The notes beneath the pieces were generated by a model. The model did not search any database, was not told the origin of the DNA, and worked only from the letters and a program-made list of their open reading frames with translations. DNA of 64,000 bases, from assembly GCA_017433725.1 (NCBI GenBank), contig JAFRGQ010000083.1:1-64000 (forward strand). The letters are read 5' to 3'. Below are positions 24,843 through 34,059 of this stretch, one piece after another. The position numbers and the translations under genes were made by a program. Within the stretch, counting starts at the first letter, position 1. The number at the start of each line of letters is the position of its first letter. Source of the stretch: Lachnospiraceae bacterium. GTDB lineage: Bacteria > Bacillota > Clostridia > Lachnospirales > Lachnospiraceae.

Positions 24843-27359
24843 ATGCAGGCTTTAAAAATCAAGAAGGATTTGTACTGGACAGGCGTACTCGATCCCGACC
24901 TTCGTGTGTTCGACATCATTATGGAAACGAAGTACGGCACATCCTACAACTCATATCTTCTCGAGGGCAGTGAGAAGAATGCTCTTTTTGAGACCTCAAA
25001 GCTTTCCTTCTTCGGAGATATGAAGGAGTATATCGAGTCGGTCGAATCTGTGAAGAATATCGACTATCTGATCATGGATCACACAGAGCCGGATCACGCC
25101 GGATCCATCGAAAAGCTGTTGGAAGTCAATCCCTCGTTGACGATCGTCGCGACAGGTACGGCACTGCAGTTCCTGAAACACATCATCAATACCGATTTCA
25201 ACAGCATCGCTGTAAAAGAGGGCGATACCCTGAGCCTTGGCGACAAGACCCTTGAGTTCATGGTTCTTCCGAACCTGCACTGGCCGGACACAATGTACAC
25301 ATACTGTCCGGAGATAAAGACGCTGTTCACATGCGACTCATTCGGTTCACACTATGCGGCGGAGGGAGTTCTTCGCTCGACCGTTACGGATGAGGAGGGC
25401 TATGCGGAAGCGACGAAGTATTACTTTGACTGTATCATCGGACCATTTGCATATCCATACATGAACACGGCTCTGAAACGCATCGAGAATCTCGACATAG
25501 AGACGATCTGCTGCGGACACGGTCCGGTCCTTGATTCCCATTTCGACCAGATCTTCGGTTGGTACAATGAGTGGTGCAAGGCCCCTGCAAAGAAGGCTAA
25601 AAAACTTGTCGTTATGCCCTATGTCAGCGCTTATGGATATACGAAGCAGCTCTCTGAGGAGATCGCAAAAGGTGTAGAAGATGCAGGCGCGGAAGTTCAC
25701 CGTTATGATCTTATTTTCGATGATAAGACCAATCTTGCCGCGGACATGGCGGCGGCAGACGGCTACCTTTTCGGTACGCCGACTATCCTCGGCGAGGCTC
25801 TGGAACCTGTCTACAACCTGACGCTGGGTATGTATCCGCCGGTATTCAAGGGCAGACTTGCAAGTGCATTCGGAAGCTACGGCTGGTCCGGCGAGGGAGT
25901 TCCGCACATCATTGAGAGGCTGAAACAGGTCAGACTGAAAGTTCTGGATGGCTTCCGCGTACGTTTCAAACCGAGTGAAAATCAGCTGACAGACGCTTAT
26001 GACTTCGGCTATAACTTCGGATGTGTGCTTCTCAAGAAGGAAGCGAAACCGAAGGCAAAGGGTGCGAGAACTCTGGTCAAATGTCTTGTCTGCGGCGCCA
26101 TATTCGACTCCTCGATCGATGTATGTCCGGTCTGCGGCGTCGGCAAGGAGAACTTCGTCGAGGCAGAGGAACCGGGTGAGATCGAGCTGAACAACACATC
26201 CAACAAATATCTTATTCTCGGAGGCGGCGTTGCAGCCCTGGAGGCGGCAAGAGCAATACGGGAGAGAGACAAGACGGGCGGCGTGACCATTATCACCGAG
26301 GAAGAACATCTTCCGTACAACCGCCCGATGCTGACCAAGGCAATGCTCTCAGACTTCAGCGAGAATCAGATGGCTGTCGAGCAGCAGTCCTGGTATGATG
26401 AGAACGGCGTCTCTATTGTCACCGGCACGAAGGTGCTTTCCATTGATCCGGCCGAAAAGACGGTCGCATGTGAAGGTTTCAGCCTTGTATATGACAAGCT
26501 GATCTATGCTATGGGAGCTCACTGCTTTGTTCCGCCGATCAAGGGACATGAGCTCTCCAAGGTCGTGGCGATCCGCACGATAGAGGATGCAGCCAAGGTC
26601 AAGGCGATGCTTCCGAACATCCGGACAGCCGCTGTCATCGGAGGCGGTGTGCTTGGTCTTGAGGCCGCCTGGTCCTTAAAGCGCGCGAAACTCGACGTTA
26701 CGGTCATCGAGGGAGCACCTGCTCTTATGTCGAGACAGCTGAATCCTGCCGCATCCGATACACTGAAGAAGATTATCGAGGCAGCGGGCGTCAGGGTATT
26801 TACAGCCGCCAGCACCGCCGAGATCAATGAGGACGGCGTTCTTCTTGCGGACGGCACGGCAATCCCTGCGGAGCTCGTTATCGTCTCCACTGGCGTTCGC
26901 GGCAATCTGGATATTGCAAAGGCAGCCGGTATCGAAATCAACCGTTCCATCCTGGTCAACGAGAAGATGGAAACCAATATCCCGGATATCTACGCTGCCG
27001 GTGACTGCGCGGAGTTCAACGGAATCAATTATGCACTTTGGAGCCAGTCCGTTGAGCAGGGCAAGACAGCCGGTGCAAATGCAGCCGGTGGCGATCTCAC
27101 ATATGAGACCGTTGACGGAGCACTGAATTTCAACGGTATGGGAACATCCCTGTTTGCGATCGGTGATAACGGATCCAATCCGAATAAGGTCTATCGCACG
27201 GTCGAGATCAAGGATGACAGGAAAAAGCAGTACGAGAAGTATACATTTGAAAATAACCGTCTGGTAGGCGTCATCCTCATCGGAGATACGACGAGACTTG
27301 CAGAGCTGACAACTAAGGTCAAAGATCACGCGAAGTTCAATGAGGTGCTGAAGCTGTGA
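24843..27359 (+). CDS. Class F flavodiiron protein: diiron, flavodoxin, rubredoxin and NADH oxidoreductase fused
   Basis: An 838-residue fusion with four modules in order. The metallo-lactamase-like diiron domain (1-245) has ligands H80, E82, D84 and H85 in HTEPDHAGS, H146, D165 and H226 in CGHGPV. A flavodoxin domain follows (about 255-395). A short rubredoxin (about 410-440) has CLVCG and CPVCG iron-binding pairs. The last part is a rubredoxin-reductase-like FAD/NAD(P)H domain (about 450-838), with LILGGGVAALEAARAI, AVIGGGVLGLEAAWSL and IYAAGDCAEF. This matches class F flavodiiron proteins of clostridia, which carry electrons from NADH through FAD and rubredoxin to FMN and the diiron site to reduce O2 to water. 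All expected ligands are present, so it should work as a one-polypeptide oxygen-detoxifying enzyme. Start: ATG behind AAAGGAGG. Confidence 0.95.
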   Translation: MQALKIKKDLYWTGVLDPDLRVFDIIMETKYGTSYNSYLLEGSEKNALFETSKLSFFGDMKEYIESVESVKNIDYLIMDHTEPDHAGSIEKLLEVNPSLTIVATGTALQFLKHIINTDFNSIAVKEGDTLSLGDKTLEFMVLPNLHWPDTMYTYCPEIKTLFTCDSFGSHYAAEGVLRSTVTDEEGYAEATKYYFDCIIGPFAYPYMNTALKRIENLDIETICCGHGPVLDSHFDQIFGWYNEWCKAPAKKAKKLVVMPYVSAYGYTKQLSEEIAKGVEDAGAEVHRYDLIFDDKTNLAADMAAADGYLFGTPTILGEALEPVYNLTLGMYPPVFKGRLASAFGSYGWSGEGVPHIIERLKQVRLKVLDGFRVRFKPSENQLTDAYDFGYNFGCVLLKKEAKPKAKGARTLVKCLVCGAIFDSSIDVCPVCGVGKENFVEAEEPGEIELNNTSNKYLILGGGVAALEAARAIRERDKTGGVTIITEEEHLPYNRPMLTKAMLSDFSENQMAVEQQSWYDENGVSIVTGTKVLSIDPAEKTVACEGFSLVYDKLIYAMGAHCFVPPIKGHELSKVVAIRTIEDAAKVKAMLPNIRTAAVIGGGVLGLEAAWSLKRAKLDVTVIEGAPALMSRQLNPAASDTLKKIIEAAGVRVFTAASTAEINEDGVLLADGTAIPAELVIVSTGVRGNLDIAKAAGIEINRSILVNEKMETNIPDIYAAGDCAEFNGINYALWSQSVEQGKTAGANAAGGDLTYETVDGALNFNGMGTSLFAIGDNGSNPNKVYRTVEIKDDRKKQYEKYTFENNRLVGVILIGDTTRLAELTTKVKDHAKFNEVLKL

Positions 27360-27427
27360 TCTTTGGCGGGAGAGCATGATGTGTCCGAATGGGCAGAAAT
27401 TAAGGGAAATCGTGCTGAAGCTGTGAT
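27345..27427 (+). repeat. Direct repeat of the flavodiiron gene 3' end
   Basis: GTGCTGAAGCTGTGAT occurs at 27345-27360, as the last codons and stop of the flavodiiron gene, and again exactly at 27412-27427 before the next small gene. The following bases are also similar (GGCGGGAGAGCATG against GCAGGAGGGAATGCATATG). It looks like a short tandem duplication that also copied a ribosome site. Confidence 0.7.
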
Positions 27428-27450
27428 TTGTGCGGCAGGAGGGAATGCAT

Positions 27451-27678
27451 ATGTTTGGAAGAAAGAAAAAAGCGGAAGAGATAAAGTTCCCGTATGACCC
27501 GGCTCTGCATGAGCCGGTGATACGGGCAAGCATATGTACCGGTGAAAAAGTAGCGGGTTTTCGGGACAGGAAGGGCGGCACGCTGCACGAGGTGAGCGTT
27601 GTCAACGATTACTCTGTTTTTCAGAAGTTCCTGAAGACTTACGGGCTAAGGGAGGAGGATGTCAAGACGATTTACTGA
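27451..27678 (+). CDS. Small conserved-looking hypothetical protein
   Basis: A 75-residue protein starting MFGRKKKAEEIKFPYDP. The first ATG with a good ribosome site (CAGGAGGG) is at 27451; in-frame starts at 27430 and 27445 overlap or precede that site. It is basic at the N-terminus, has no membrane segment or Cys motif, and looks soluble. I do not recognise a family. It lies 90 bases after the flavodiiron fusion in the same direction and may be co-transcribed with it, which could suggest a link to redox or oxygen response, but nothing in the residues supports a function. Confidence 0.65.
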   Translation: MFGRKKKAEEIKFPYDPALHEPVIRASICTGEKVAGFRDRKGGTLHEVSVVNDYSVFQKFLKTYGLREEDVKTIY

Positions 27679-27700
27679 GACCGTGTATAAAAAATACCTG

Positions 27701-27959
27701 GTTACTATTCAGCTGAGTCTCAGAAAGTGCATAACCTACGGCACCGGTATACATATTCATCGGTAAATTCTTGTCCCTGCCTTGCGAAACGAAAAACCAT
27801 AACTGCACTCTGTGTTCCCGCGTGTCGCTAATGCATACACTTGGTCACACAGAGTGCAATGGTTTTTGTTTCTCGGCAGGACTGCGAATGTTTACCGATT
27901 GAATAGTATACCGTTGCCTTAGGACTGCTGACTAATTAACGAGGCAACTGAATGGTAAC
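27701..27959. repeat. Fold-back repeat element, long copy
   Basis: The whole segment folds on itself. The ends GTTACTATTCAGCTG and CAACTGAATGGTAAC pair, then ACCGGTATAC with GTATACCGTT, ATCGGTAAA with TTTACCGAT, CCTGCC with GGCAGG, and GAAACGAAAAACCAT...GCACTCTGTGT with ACACAGAGTGCAATGGTTTTTGTTTC. The loop is about 30 bases. The left half is shared with 12903-13020. There is no ORF of note, so it is either a non-autonomous mobile element or a long hairpin RNA. Confidence 0.8.
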
Positions 27960-27997
27960 AATAGCTGCGTCACAACTACATTTTTTAAAAACGGCAC

Positions 27998-28026
27998 TTG
28001 ACATCAAATTCTGATTTCTTTATAAT
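27998..28026 (+). promoter_or_regulatory. SigmaA promoter of rplM-rpsI
   Basis: TTGACA (27998-28003), a 17-base spacer, and TATAAT (28021-28026): a perfect consensus promoter. Transcription should start near 28033. Confidence 0.9.
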
Positions 28027-28032
28027 AATGCG

Positions 28033-28275
28033 TGCGGCATTCCCGGCCGCACGTTATTTTTATGTCTTATGAAAAGTCCCGAGTTCGCAAATCGGGATAT
28101 CAAAGATATAAGCAGGAAGAGCGTGGAAGAGAAGGTAATCGGAAGCGCATCGGCCTGCAGGCATTCGAATTTCCTGCGGAGGAAAAACGGATGAGGCAGA
28201 GTTCATGCCATGCCCCGGAATGACAGGCTGCCATGTATATATTCATTTTGACAATTTCATCAGGAGGAAATATCC
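28033..28275 (+). promoter_or_regulatory. rplM 5' leader, possible L13-type autoregulatory RNA
   Basis: About 240 bases of untranslated leader. It opens with the stem GTGCGGC/GCCGCAC followed by TTATTTTTAT, then a second hairpin around GCAGG...CCTGC (about 28159-28178). L13 leaders are known in Firmicutes, but I cannot confirm a match to that motif by eye. Confidence 0.45.
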
Positions 28276-28710
28276 ATGAGCACATTTATGGCGAAGGCGA
28301 ATGAAGTTGAGCGTAAATGGTATGTGATTGACGCTGAAGGCGTTACGCTCGGCCATCTGGCTTCAGAAGTCGCCACCATTCTCAGAGGCAAAAAGAAGCC
28401 GATTTTCACACCGCATGTTGATACAGGCGATTATGTAATCATTGTCAACGCTGCTAAGATCAAAGTCACAGGCAAGAAGATGGATCAGAAGATCTACTTC
28501 CGTCATTCAGAGTATGTAGGCGGCGTAAAGACTGCTACTCTTCGTGAGATGCTTGAGAAGCATCCGGAGAGAGTTGTCGAGCACGCAGTTCGCGGCATGC
28601 TCCCGAAGGGCGCTCTTGGCAAGCAGATGTATTCGAAACTTCATGTCTATGCAGGTCCGGAACATGAGCAGGCAGCTCAGAAACCGGAAGTCCTTGACCT
28701 TAAATTCTGA
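28276..28710 (+). CDS. rplM: 50S ribosomal protein L13
   Basis: A 144-residue ribosomal protein of the large subunit. Diagnostic blocks are [49 protein letters not shown] and the end [17 protein letters not shown]. Full length. Start: ATG 28276 behind AGGAGG. Driven by the strong promoter at 27998-28026 and followed 15 bases later by rpsI, the universal rplM-rpsI pair. Confidence 0.98.
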   Translation: MSTFMAKANEVERKWYVIDAEGVTLGHLASEVATILRGKKKPIFTPHVDTGDYVIIVNAAKIKVTGKKMDQKIYFRHSEYVGGVKTATLREMLEKHPERVVEHAVRGMLPKGALGKQMYSKLHVYAGPEHEQAAQKPEVLDLKF

Positions 28711-28725
28711 TAGGAGGGTAAGACG

Positions 28726-29118
28726 TTGGCAAGCGAAAAGTTTTATGGTACAGGTAGAAGAAAGAGCTCTGTAGCTAGAGTTTATCTTACACCGGGCAAT
28801 GGCAAGATTACAATTAACAAGCGCGATATCGACGACTTCTTCGGTATGGAGACACTGAAGGTCGTTGTTCGTCAGCCGCTCGTAGCAATCGATGGCGTTG
28901 GCAAGTATGATGTGATCGTTACCGTACACGGCGGCGGATATACAGGTCAGGCCGGTGCAATCCGTCACGGACTTGCACGTGCACTCTGCAAAATGGATGC
29001 AGATTTCCGCCCGACACTTAAGAAGGCAGGATACCTCACACGTGATCCGCGTATGAAGGAGAGAAAGAAATACGGTCTCAAAGGAGCACGTCGCGCTCCG
29101 CAGTTCAGCAAGCGCTGA
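28726..29118 (+). CDS. rpsI: 30S ribosomal protein S9
   Basis: A 130-residue small-subunit protein. [33 protein letters not shown] and the C-terminal [18 protein letters not shown], ending QFSKR, are canonical; the basic tail contacts P-site tRNA. Start: TTG at 28726 behind AGGAGG. A terminator lies 22 bases after the stop. Confidence 0.98.
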   Translation: MASEKFYGTGRRKSSVARVYLTPGNGKITINKRDIDDFFGMETLKVVVRQPLVAIDGVGKYDVIVTVHGGGYTGQAGAIRHGLARALCKMDADFRPTLKKAGYLTRDPRMKERKKYGLKGARRAPQFSKR

Positions 29119-29140
29119 TCTCGAGTCAAAGACATTCAGA

Positions 29141-29174
29141 AAAGCCCGGAAATTCAACGTTTCCGGGCTTTTTC
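29141..29174 (+). terminator. Rho-independent terminator after rpsI
   Basis: AAAGCCCGGAAA and TTTCCGGGCTTT form a perfect 12-bp stem, with the T run at the end. Confidence 0.93.
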
Positions 29175-29208
29175 ATGCCCAAAATTTTATTGAAGGAGGC
29201 CTTTTAGT

Positions 29209-29793
29209 ATGGCAAACATTACTCTTTCCCGGCTTACTGAGGATGACCGGGAACAATTCATCCTCGACAACCAATTGGCGTTCAAGTATGGAGCAATGGA
29301 AGAATTCGGGGAACGGGATAACCATTTTGAAAAAGATGGTGAGATCATTTCCCGAAAAACAATAGAAAACAGTATCGATAATGGTGTTGCTTACCGTATA
29401 AGAGAAGATGGCAAGATTGTCGGGGGGCTGGTACTGACGATAAATGAAGAGACGCAGCATAACCATCTGGATCTGTTGTTTGTCACACCGGCAGTCCACA
29501 GCAAGGGTGTCGGCACGGCTGCCTGGAAGGAAGTGGAACGCCTCTATCCGGATACGAAGGTCTGGGAGACCTGTACGCCTTACTTCGAGACCAGGAATAT
29601 CCATTTCTATGTCAACAAGTGCGGCTTCCATATCGTCGAGTTCTTTAACAGTCATCATCCGGATCCCCACGATCCCGAGACCGGTGAAGAAAACAGCTAT
29701 GAGGGCGAAGATTTCGACGGTATGTTCCGTTTTGAAAAGCTGATGATGACAGATGTAATCAGGAAGCGGCTGCCCGAAAAGATCGGAGGCTGA
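29209..29793 (+). CDS. GNAT family N-acetyltransferase
   Basis: A 194-residue acetyltransferase of the GNAT superfamily. Motif A for acetyl-CoA is LLFVTPAVHSKGVGTAAWKE (about 87-106), preceded by the beta strand IVGGLVLTINE and followed by YFETRNIHFYVNKCGFHIVEF, which is the usual motif B. A C-terminal extension of about 35 residues with HHPDPHDPETGEE is less common. Start: ATG behind AAGGAGG. Its stop is four bases from the ATG of the following membrane-protein gene. Substrate unknown. Confidence 0.85.
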   Translation: MANITLSRLTEDDREQFILDNQLAFKYGAMEEFGERDNHFEKDGEIISRKTIENSIDNGVAYRIREDGKIVGGLVLTINEETQHNHLDLLFVTPAVHSKGVGTAAWKEVERLYPDTKVWETCTPYFETRNIHFYVNKCGFHIVEFFNSHHPDPHDPETGEENSYEGEDFDGMFRFEKLMMTDVIRKRLPEKIGG

Positions 29794-29797
29794 TGAT

Positions 29798-30294
29798 ATG
29801 CTGCTGACTGTTTTTTATCGATCGTGTTTTGTGCTGCGATAACACTGATGCTGTTATCAGCAGTGGCTTTTATTCAGGATAAGAAATTTTTCACTTCTGC
29901 ACCGAAAGAAGCGCAGGAAGTACTTCTTCAAAGAGATAACGAACTGTTCTACGGGGCAAGAACCATCGGATGGACACTTATGGTGTTCAGCATTCTTATG
30001 ATCCTGGGAGTAGGGGTGGTCTCGATCTGGGATGGATTTAGAAACGATTTTACATTCCGGCAGTTCTTCACAAGATTTGTGACGATATTTACCATATATA
30101 AGCTGTACGACATGATCTGCTTCGACTACTTCCTGCTGATGAAGTTTCATTTCTTTCAGTACTACTATCCGGAAGTAGCGAGTGTGTATCCTCTTAAAAA
30201 GTACGGCTATAACATTAAAACCCAGTTGCTGAAGCTTTTGGTCATATTTCCGGCGATATCTGCGCTCGCGGCATGGATCTGCACCTTGGTTTGA
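29798..30294 (+). CDS. Small membrane protein, frame broken near its N-terminus
   Basis: The ATG at 29798 has GGAGG eight bases upstream but its frame stops after 14 codons. The long frame begins only at a GTG at 29824 without a site. One base added in the T6 run at 29811-29816 joins them and yields a natural hydrophobic N-terminus, MLLTVFLSIVFCAAITLMLL. So either the sequence lacks a base here or the ribosome shifts back one at the run. The joined protein is about 165 residues with three to four membrane segments and the block RFVTIFTIYKLYDMICFDYF. I do not recognise a named family. It follows the GNAT gene closely. Confidence 0.6.
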
Positions 30295-30321
30295 AAGTGC
30301 ATTCGGATTGGAGGCAGGCTT

Positions 30322-30378
30322 ATGTTTCTAATCGGTGAAAATCCGGAATCCGCCCGGCAGTGGGATGGATATAGCCGA
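30322..30378 (+). CDS. Very small ORF, doubtful
   Basis: A 19-codon ORF (MFLIGENPESARQW and five more) with GGAGG eight bases upstream of its ATG. A second frame, 30365-30481, of 38 codons (DIADDKVEELKSSQDSKYY...) overlaps its end. The two could be one protein of about 52 residues with a one-base frame change near 30367. No family recognised. Confidence 0.25.
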
Positions 30379-30518
30379 TGACAAGGTAGAAGAATTGAAG
30401 TCGTCGCAGGATTCGAAATATTACAGCGTACAGCTCTCAGTTCTGGTATACGGTGGGCTGCAAAAGAGTTATAATAGATGAAAGCGTTTTCGTACATTTT
30501 ATTTATGCAGAGAGGTGA

Positions 30519-31948
<1,430 letters not shown>

Positions 31949-32064
31949 GGGATTAAAACTTCCACACTTTAGTACGCCAGTGCTCCTCATCGAAAATGAC
32001 AGTGCGAATTTAGGATTATTATGCAGTTTCGCTTGCAACCGTGAGTAGAGAAGAAGGGAGATTC

Positions 32065-32808
32065 ATGATCATATTTATTGTGCTTGCAGTCCTGAGTATT
32101 ACGTACGGCTTCATAGTCGTTTCCGTCGCCTCGGGAAGTAAATTCTTTCTTTTCTGGTTCCTGCTCGGAGCAATCTTCATGCTCTGCGGAGTCGGTGTTA
32201 AGCGAAACTGGTATCTTCTGTTGCCGAAATGGCTCATGGGGATTCTCGGTACACTCGTGCTTGTCGGTATGGCAGTCTTCCTGTTTCTGATGGTCAAAAT
32301 CGGAGCCTGTTTTGAGTGCACTTGCGATACCCCTCTTGACTATATCATCGTCCTGGGGGCGCAGGTCAAGGATGACGGTCCGAGCGTGGTGCTGAAATAC
32401 CGGCTGGATTGTGCGACCGAATACCTTGAGAAGAATCCCGGGACAGTCTGTATCGTCACCGGGGCTAAGGGTTCAAATGAACGCGTGACGGAAGCACGCG
32501 GTATGGCGGACTATCTGATTTCCGCAGGAATAGCCGAAGAACGCATAATTCTGGAGGAACAGGCGACAAATACATCCGAGAATATTCGCTACAGCAAGGC
32601 TCTGCTGCCTTCCGAGGATGTGACAGTGGGTATAGTGACGAACAATTTCCATGTGTATCGGGCTCTGGGAATAGCGAAGAAGCAGGGAATAGAGGATGCG
32701 ACGGGGCTGGCAGCCGGTTCGTCGCTGTCATTCCTCCCCAACAATATGACGAGGGAGGCCATCGGGGTGCTGAAGGATTTGGCTTTCGGGAATATGGCAT
32801 TCTGGTGA
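32065..32808 (+). CDS. YdcF/SanA-like DUF218 membrane protein
   Basis: A 247-residue protein. The first about 85 residues hold three hydrophobic segments. The rest is a DUF218 domain: DYIIVLGAQVKDDGPS, RLDCATEYLEKNPGTVCIVTGAKG, E-A-R-GMADYLISAGI, ATNTSENIRYSKALL and VTNNFHVYRALGIAKKQG. Relatives (YdcF, SanA, ElyC) are linked to envelope functions such as polyprenyl-carrier or wall metabolism. Start: I prefer ATG 32065, behind AAGGGAG, over an in-frame GTG at 32041. The 73-bp tandem array begins directly after the stop. Confidence 0.82.
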   Translation: MIIFIVLAVLSITYGFIVVSVASGSKFFLFWFLLGAIFMLCGVGVKRNWYLLLPKWLMGILGTLVLVGMAVFLFLMVKIGACFECTCDTPLDYIIVLGAQVKDDGPSVVLKYRLDCATEYLEKNPGTVCIVTGAKGSNERVTEARGMADYLISAGIAEERIILEEQATNTSENIRYSKALLPSEDVTVGIVTNNFHVYRALGIAKKQGIEDATGLAAGSSLSFLPNNMTREAIGVLKDLAFGNMAFW

Positions 32809-33216
32809 TATATTAAGGAAATCATGACAGGGGTACGGAAGTGTGAGCGAAAAGTGAAGATACTTCCGTAAAATGAAGTCTGCCGGCAAGGAAATCAGGA
32901 CAGGATTACGGAAGTAAGAGCGAAAAGTGAAGATACTTCCGTAAAAAGGAGTCTGCCGGCAAGGAAATCAGGACAGGATTACGGAAGTAAGAGCGAAAAG
33001 TGAAGATACTTCCGTAAAAAGAAGTCTTCTGGCAAGGAAATCAGAGTCAGGGATTACGGAAGTAAGAGCGAAAAGTGAAGATACTTCCGTAAAAAGAAGT
33101 CTACTGGCAAGAGAATCAGGACAGGGTTACGGAAGTGTGAGTAAAAAGTGGGGCAGCTACCGTAATTAAGAGGTACAGTGAAAAAGGGAAGCCGGATAAC
33201 GGCGTAAAGGAGTGTC
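32809..33216 (+). other. Intergenic region filled by a tandem repeat array
   Basis: No gene. Almost the whole gap is the five-copy 73-bp array; the remaining about 50 bases lead to the next gene. Confidence 0.85.
32834..33164. repeat. Five tandem about 73-bp repeats, each with an inverted repeat
   Basis: Copies begin at 32834, 32907, 32980, 33055 and 33128, with periods of 73, 73, 75 and 73. Each starts with a 37-base hairpin, TACGGAAGT...ACTTCCGTA, then a spacer GAAGTCTGCCGGCAAGGAAATC. Copies 2-4 are almost identical; copies 1 and 5 are more diverged, as expected for an array that grew from the middle. The spacer is as conserved as the hairpin, so this is not a CRISPR. Confidence 0.93.
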
Positions 33217-33651
33217 ATGAAATATACAATCGCTCATGAATCAAAAAACAGTATAAGGGTCAGATGTGAAAGCCTGAGAAATATGACGGCTGACGAGGCG
33301 GATATCCTCCGATTTGAGCTTATGAATGATCCTGGAATTCAAAAAGTTGACCTGTACCGCAAGACGGGTGGCGTTCGCATTACATATGACTGTCCCAGAA
33401 GCGAAATCATAAAGCTCTTAAATATACTCGATATAGAAGATATTGAAATTGTCAAAGATTATCTTATTAGACACCCTGAAGAGGAAGATTACCTTGGGTC
33501 TGAGGAACTCCTGAGGAGACACTTAGCCCCCGAACTGAAGAGAGACCTCAGAAAGAGAATCGTGATGGAGGCGGTGGCAGATCTTGTTATGCCGACTCCG
33601 ATTCAGTTGGGATACCATCTGTACCAGTTCGTGACCTTGAAAAAACTGTAA
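33217..33651 (+). CDS. Stand-alone HMA-like (metal ATPase N-terminal) protein
   Basis: A 144-residue soluble protein. Residues 1-75 (KYTIAHESKNSIRVRCESLR; DPGIQKVDLYRKTGGVRITYD) resemble the degenerate heavy-metal-associated ferredoxin-like domain at the start of some clostridial metal-transporting P-type ATPases. Residues 100-144 (LRKRIVMEAVADLVMPTPIQ) resemble the linker into the first ATPase helices. The CxxC of true HMA domains is missing. It could be a separated N-terminal piece or a small partner protein. No P-type ATPase is in the window, but a Fur/Zur gene and a metal ABC pair follow. Start: ATG behind AAAGGAG. Confidence 0.5.
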   Translation: MKYTIAHESKNSIRVRCESLRNMTADEADILRFELMNDPGIQKVDLYRKTGGVRITYDCPRSEIIKLLNILDIEDIEIVKDYLIRHPEEEDYLGSEELLRRHLAPELKRDLRKRIVMEAVADLVMPTPIQLGYHLYQFVTLKKL

Positions 33652-33664
33652 TACAATTATTAGA

Positions 33665-33704
33665 AGCCGCTGCTGTTCATTAACCTGATCAGCAGCGGCT
33701 TTTT
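33665..33704 (+). terminator. Rho-independent terminator
   Basis: AGCCGCTGCTG and CAGCAGCGGCT form an 11-bp GC-rich stem with a 14-base loop, followed by T5. Confidence 0.93.
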
Positions 33705-33739
33705 ATCGTATAGGATATTGCTCAAATTTCCTATACGAT
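33705..33739. repeat. Perfect hairpin abutting the terminator
   Basis: ATCGTATAGGA (33705-33715) pairs with TCCTATACGAT (33729-33739). AAAAGCC follows it. Confidence 0.75.
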
Positions 33740-33990
33740 AAAAGCCTCCGGCAGGATGCGTACTCGCACGATATGGAAGAAATAGCTGCGCGACCATGCT
33801 CGGCGCGCAAAGTCTTGCTGCAATCCACCGTGCCTAAGCATGCGTAACAATACTTAGGCATGCGAGGATGAGATTGGCGCGTAGATGAAGATATAAGCCG
33901 ACGCTTGCACACCAGCATGCAAAGAGTCAAGGCGCACACTTTTTTAGCTGAAAAGGCAGCGCAAAAATGAAAACGATTTCCAAAATCATG

Positions 33991-34018
33991 TTGACAAAGC
34001 ACCGAAGAGTGATAAAAT
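33991..34018 (+). promoter_or_regulatory. SigmaA promoter of fur-family gene
   Basis: TTGACA (33991-33996), 16 bases, TAAAAT (34013-34018). It lies 42 bases before the start codon. The ATGAAAACGATTT stretch just upstream could be part of a metalloregulator box, but I see no clean palindrome. Confidence 0.6.
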
Positions 34019-34059
34019 GAAAAAGCTTTTCAATTTGGCAATCTTTCCGGAGGAATAGA

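Larger units (their letters stand above)
27679..28275 (+). other. Intergenic region: fold-back element, promoter and ribosomal-protein leader
   Basis: No gene. It holds the 259-bp fold-back element (27701-27959), a near-consensus promoter (27998-28026) and about 240 bases of leader before rplM. Confidence 0.8.
33652..34059 (+). other. Structured intergenic region upstream of fur-family gene
   Basis: No gene. It contains a terminator (33665-33704), an immediately adjoining perfect hairpin (33705-33739), a hairpin with arms GCCTAAG/CTTAGGC (about 33826-33861) and the promoter of the next gene. The density of palindromes suggests a small RNA or an old repeat. Confidence 0.5.

Noticed and set aside
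25347-26309. Minus-strand 320-codon ORF opposite the flavodiiron gene
   Set aside because: The + strand frame has every metal and cofactor motif; the opposite frame has none.
32834-33164. CRISPR array
   Set aside because: The repeat period is regular but the spacers are conserved, the units are hairpin-centred, and there are no cas genes.
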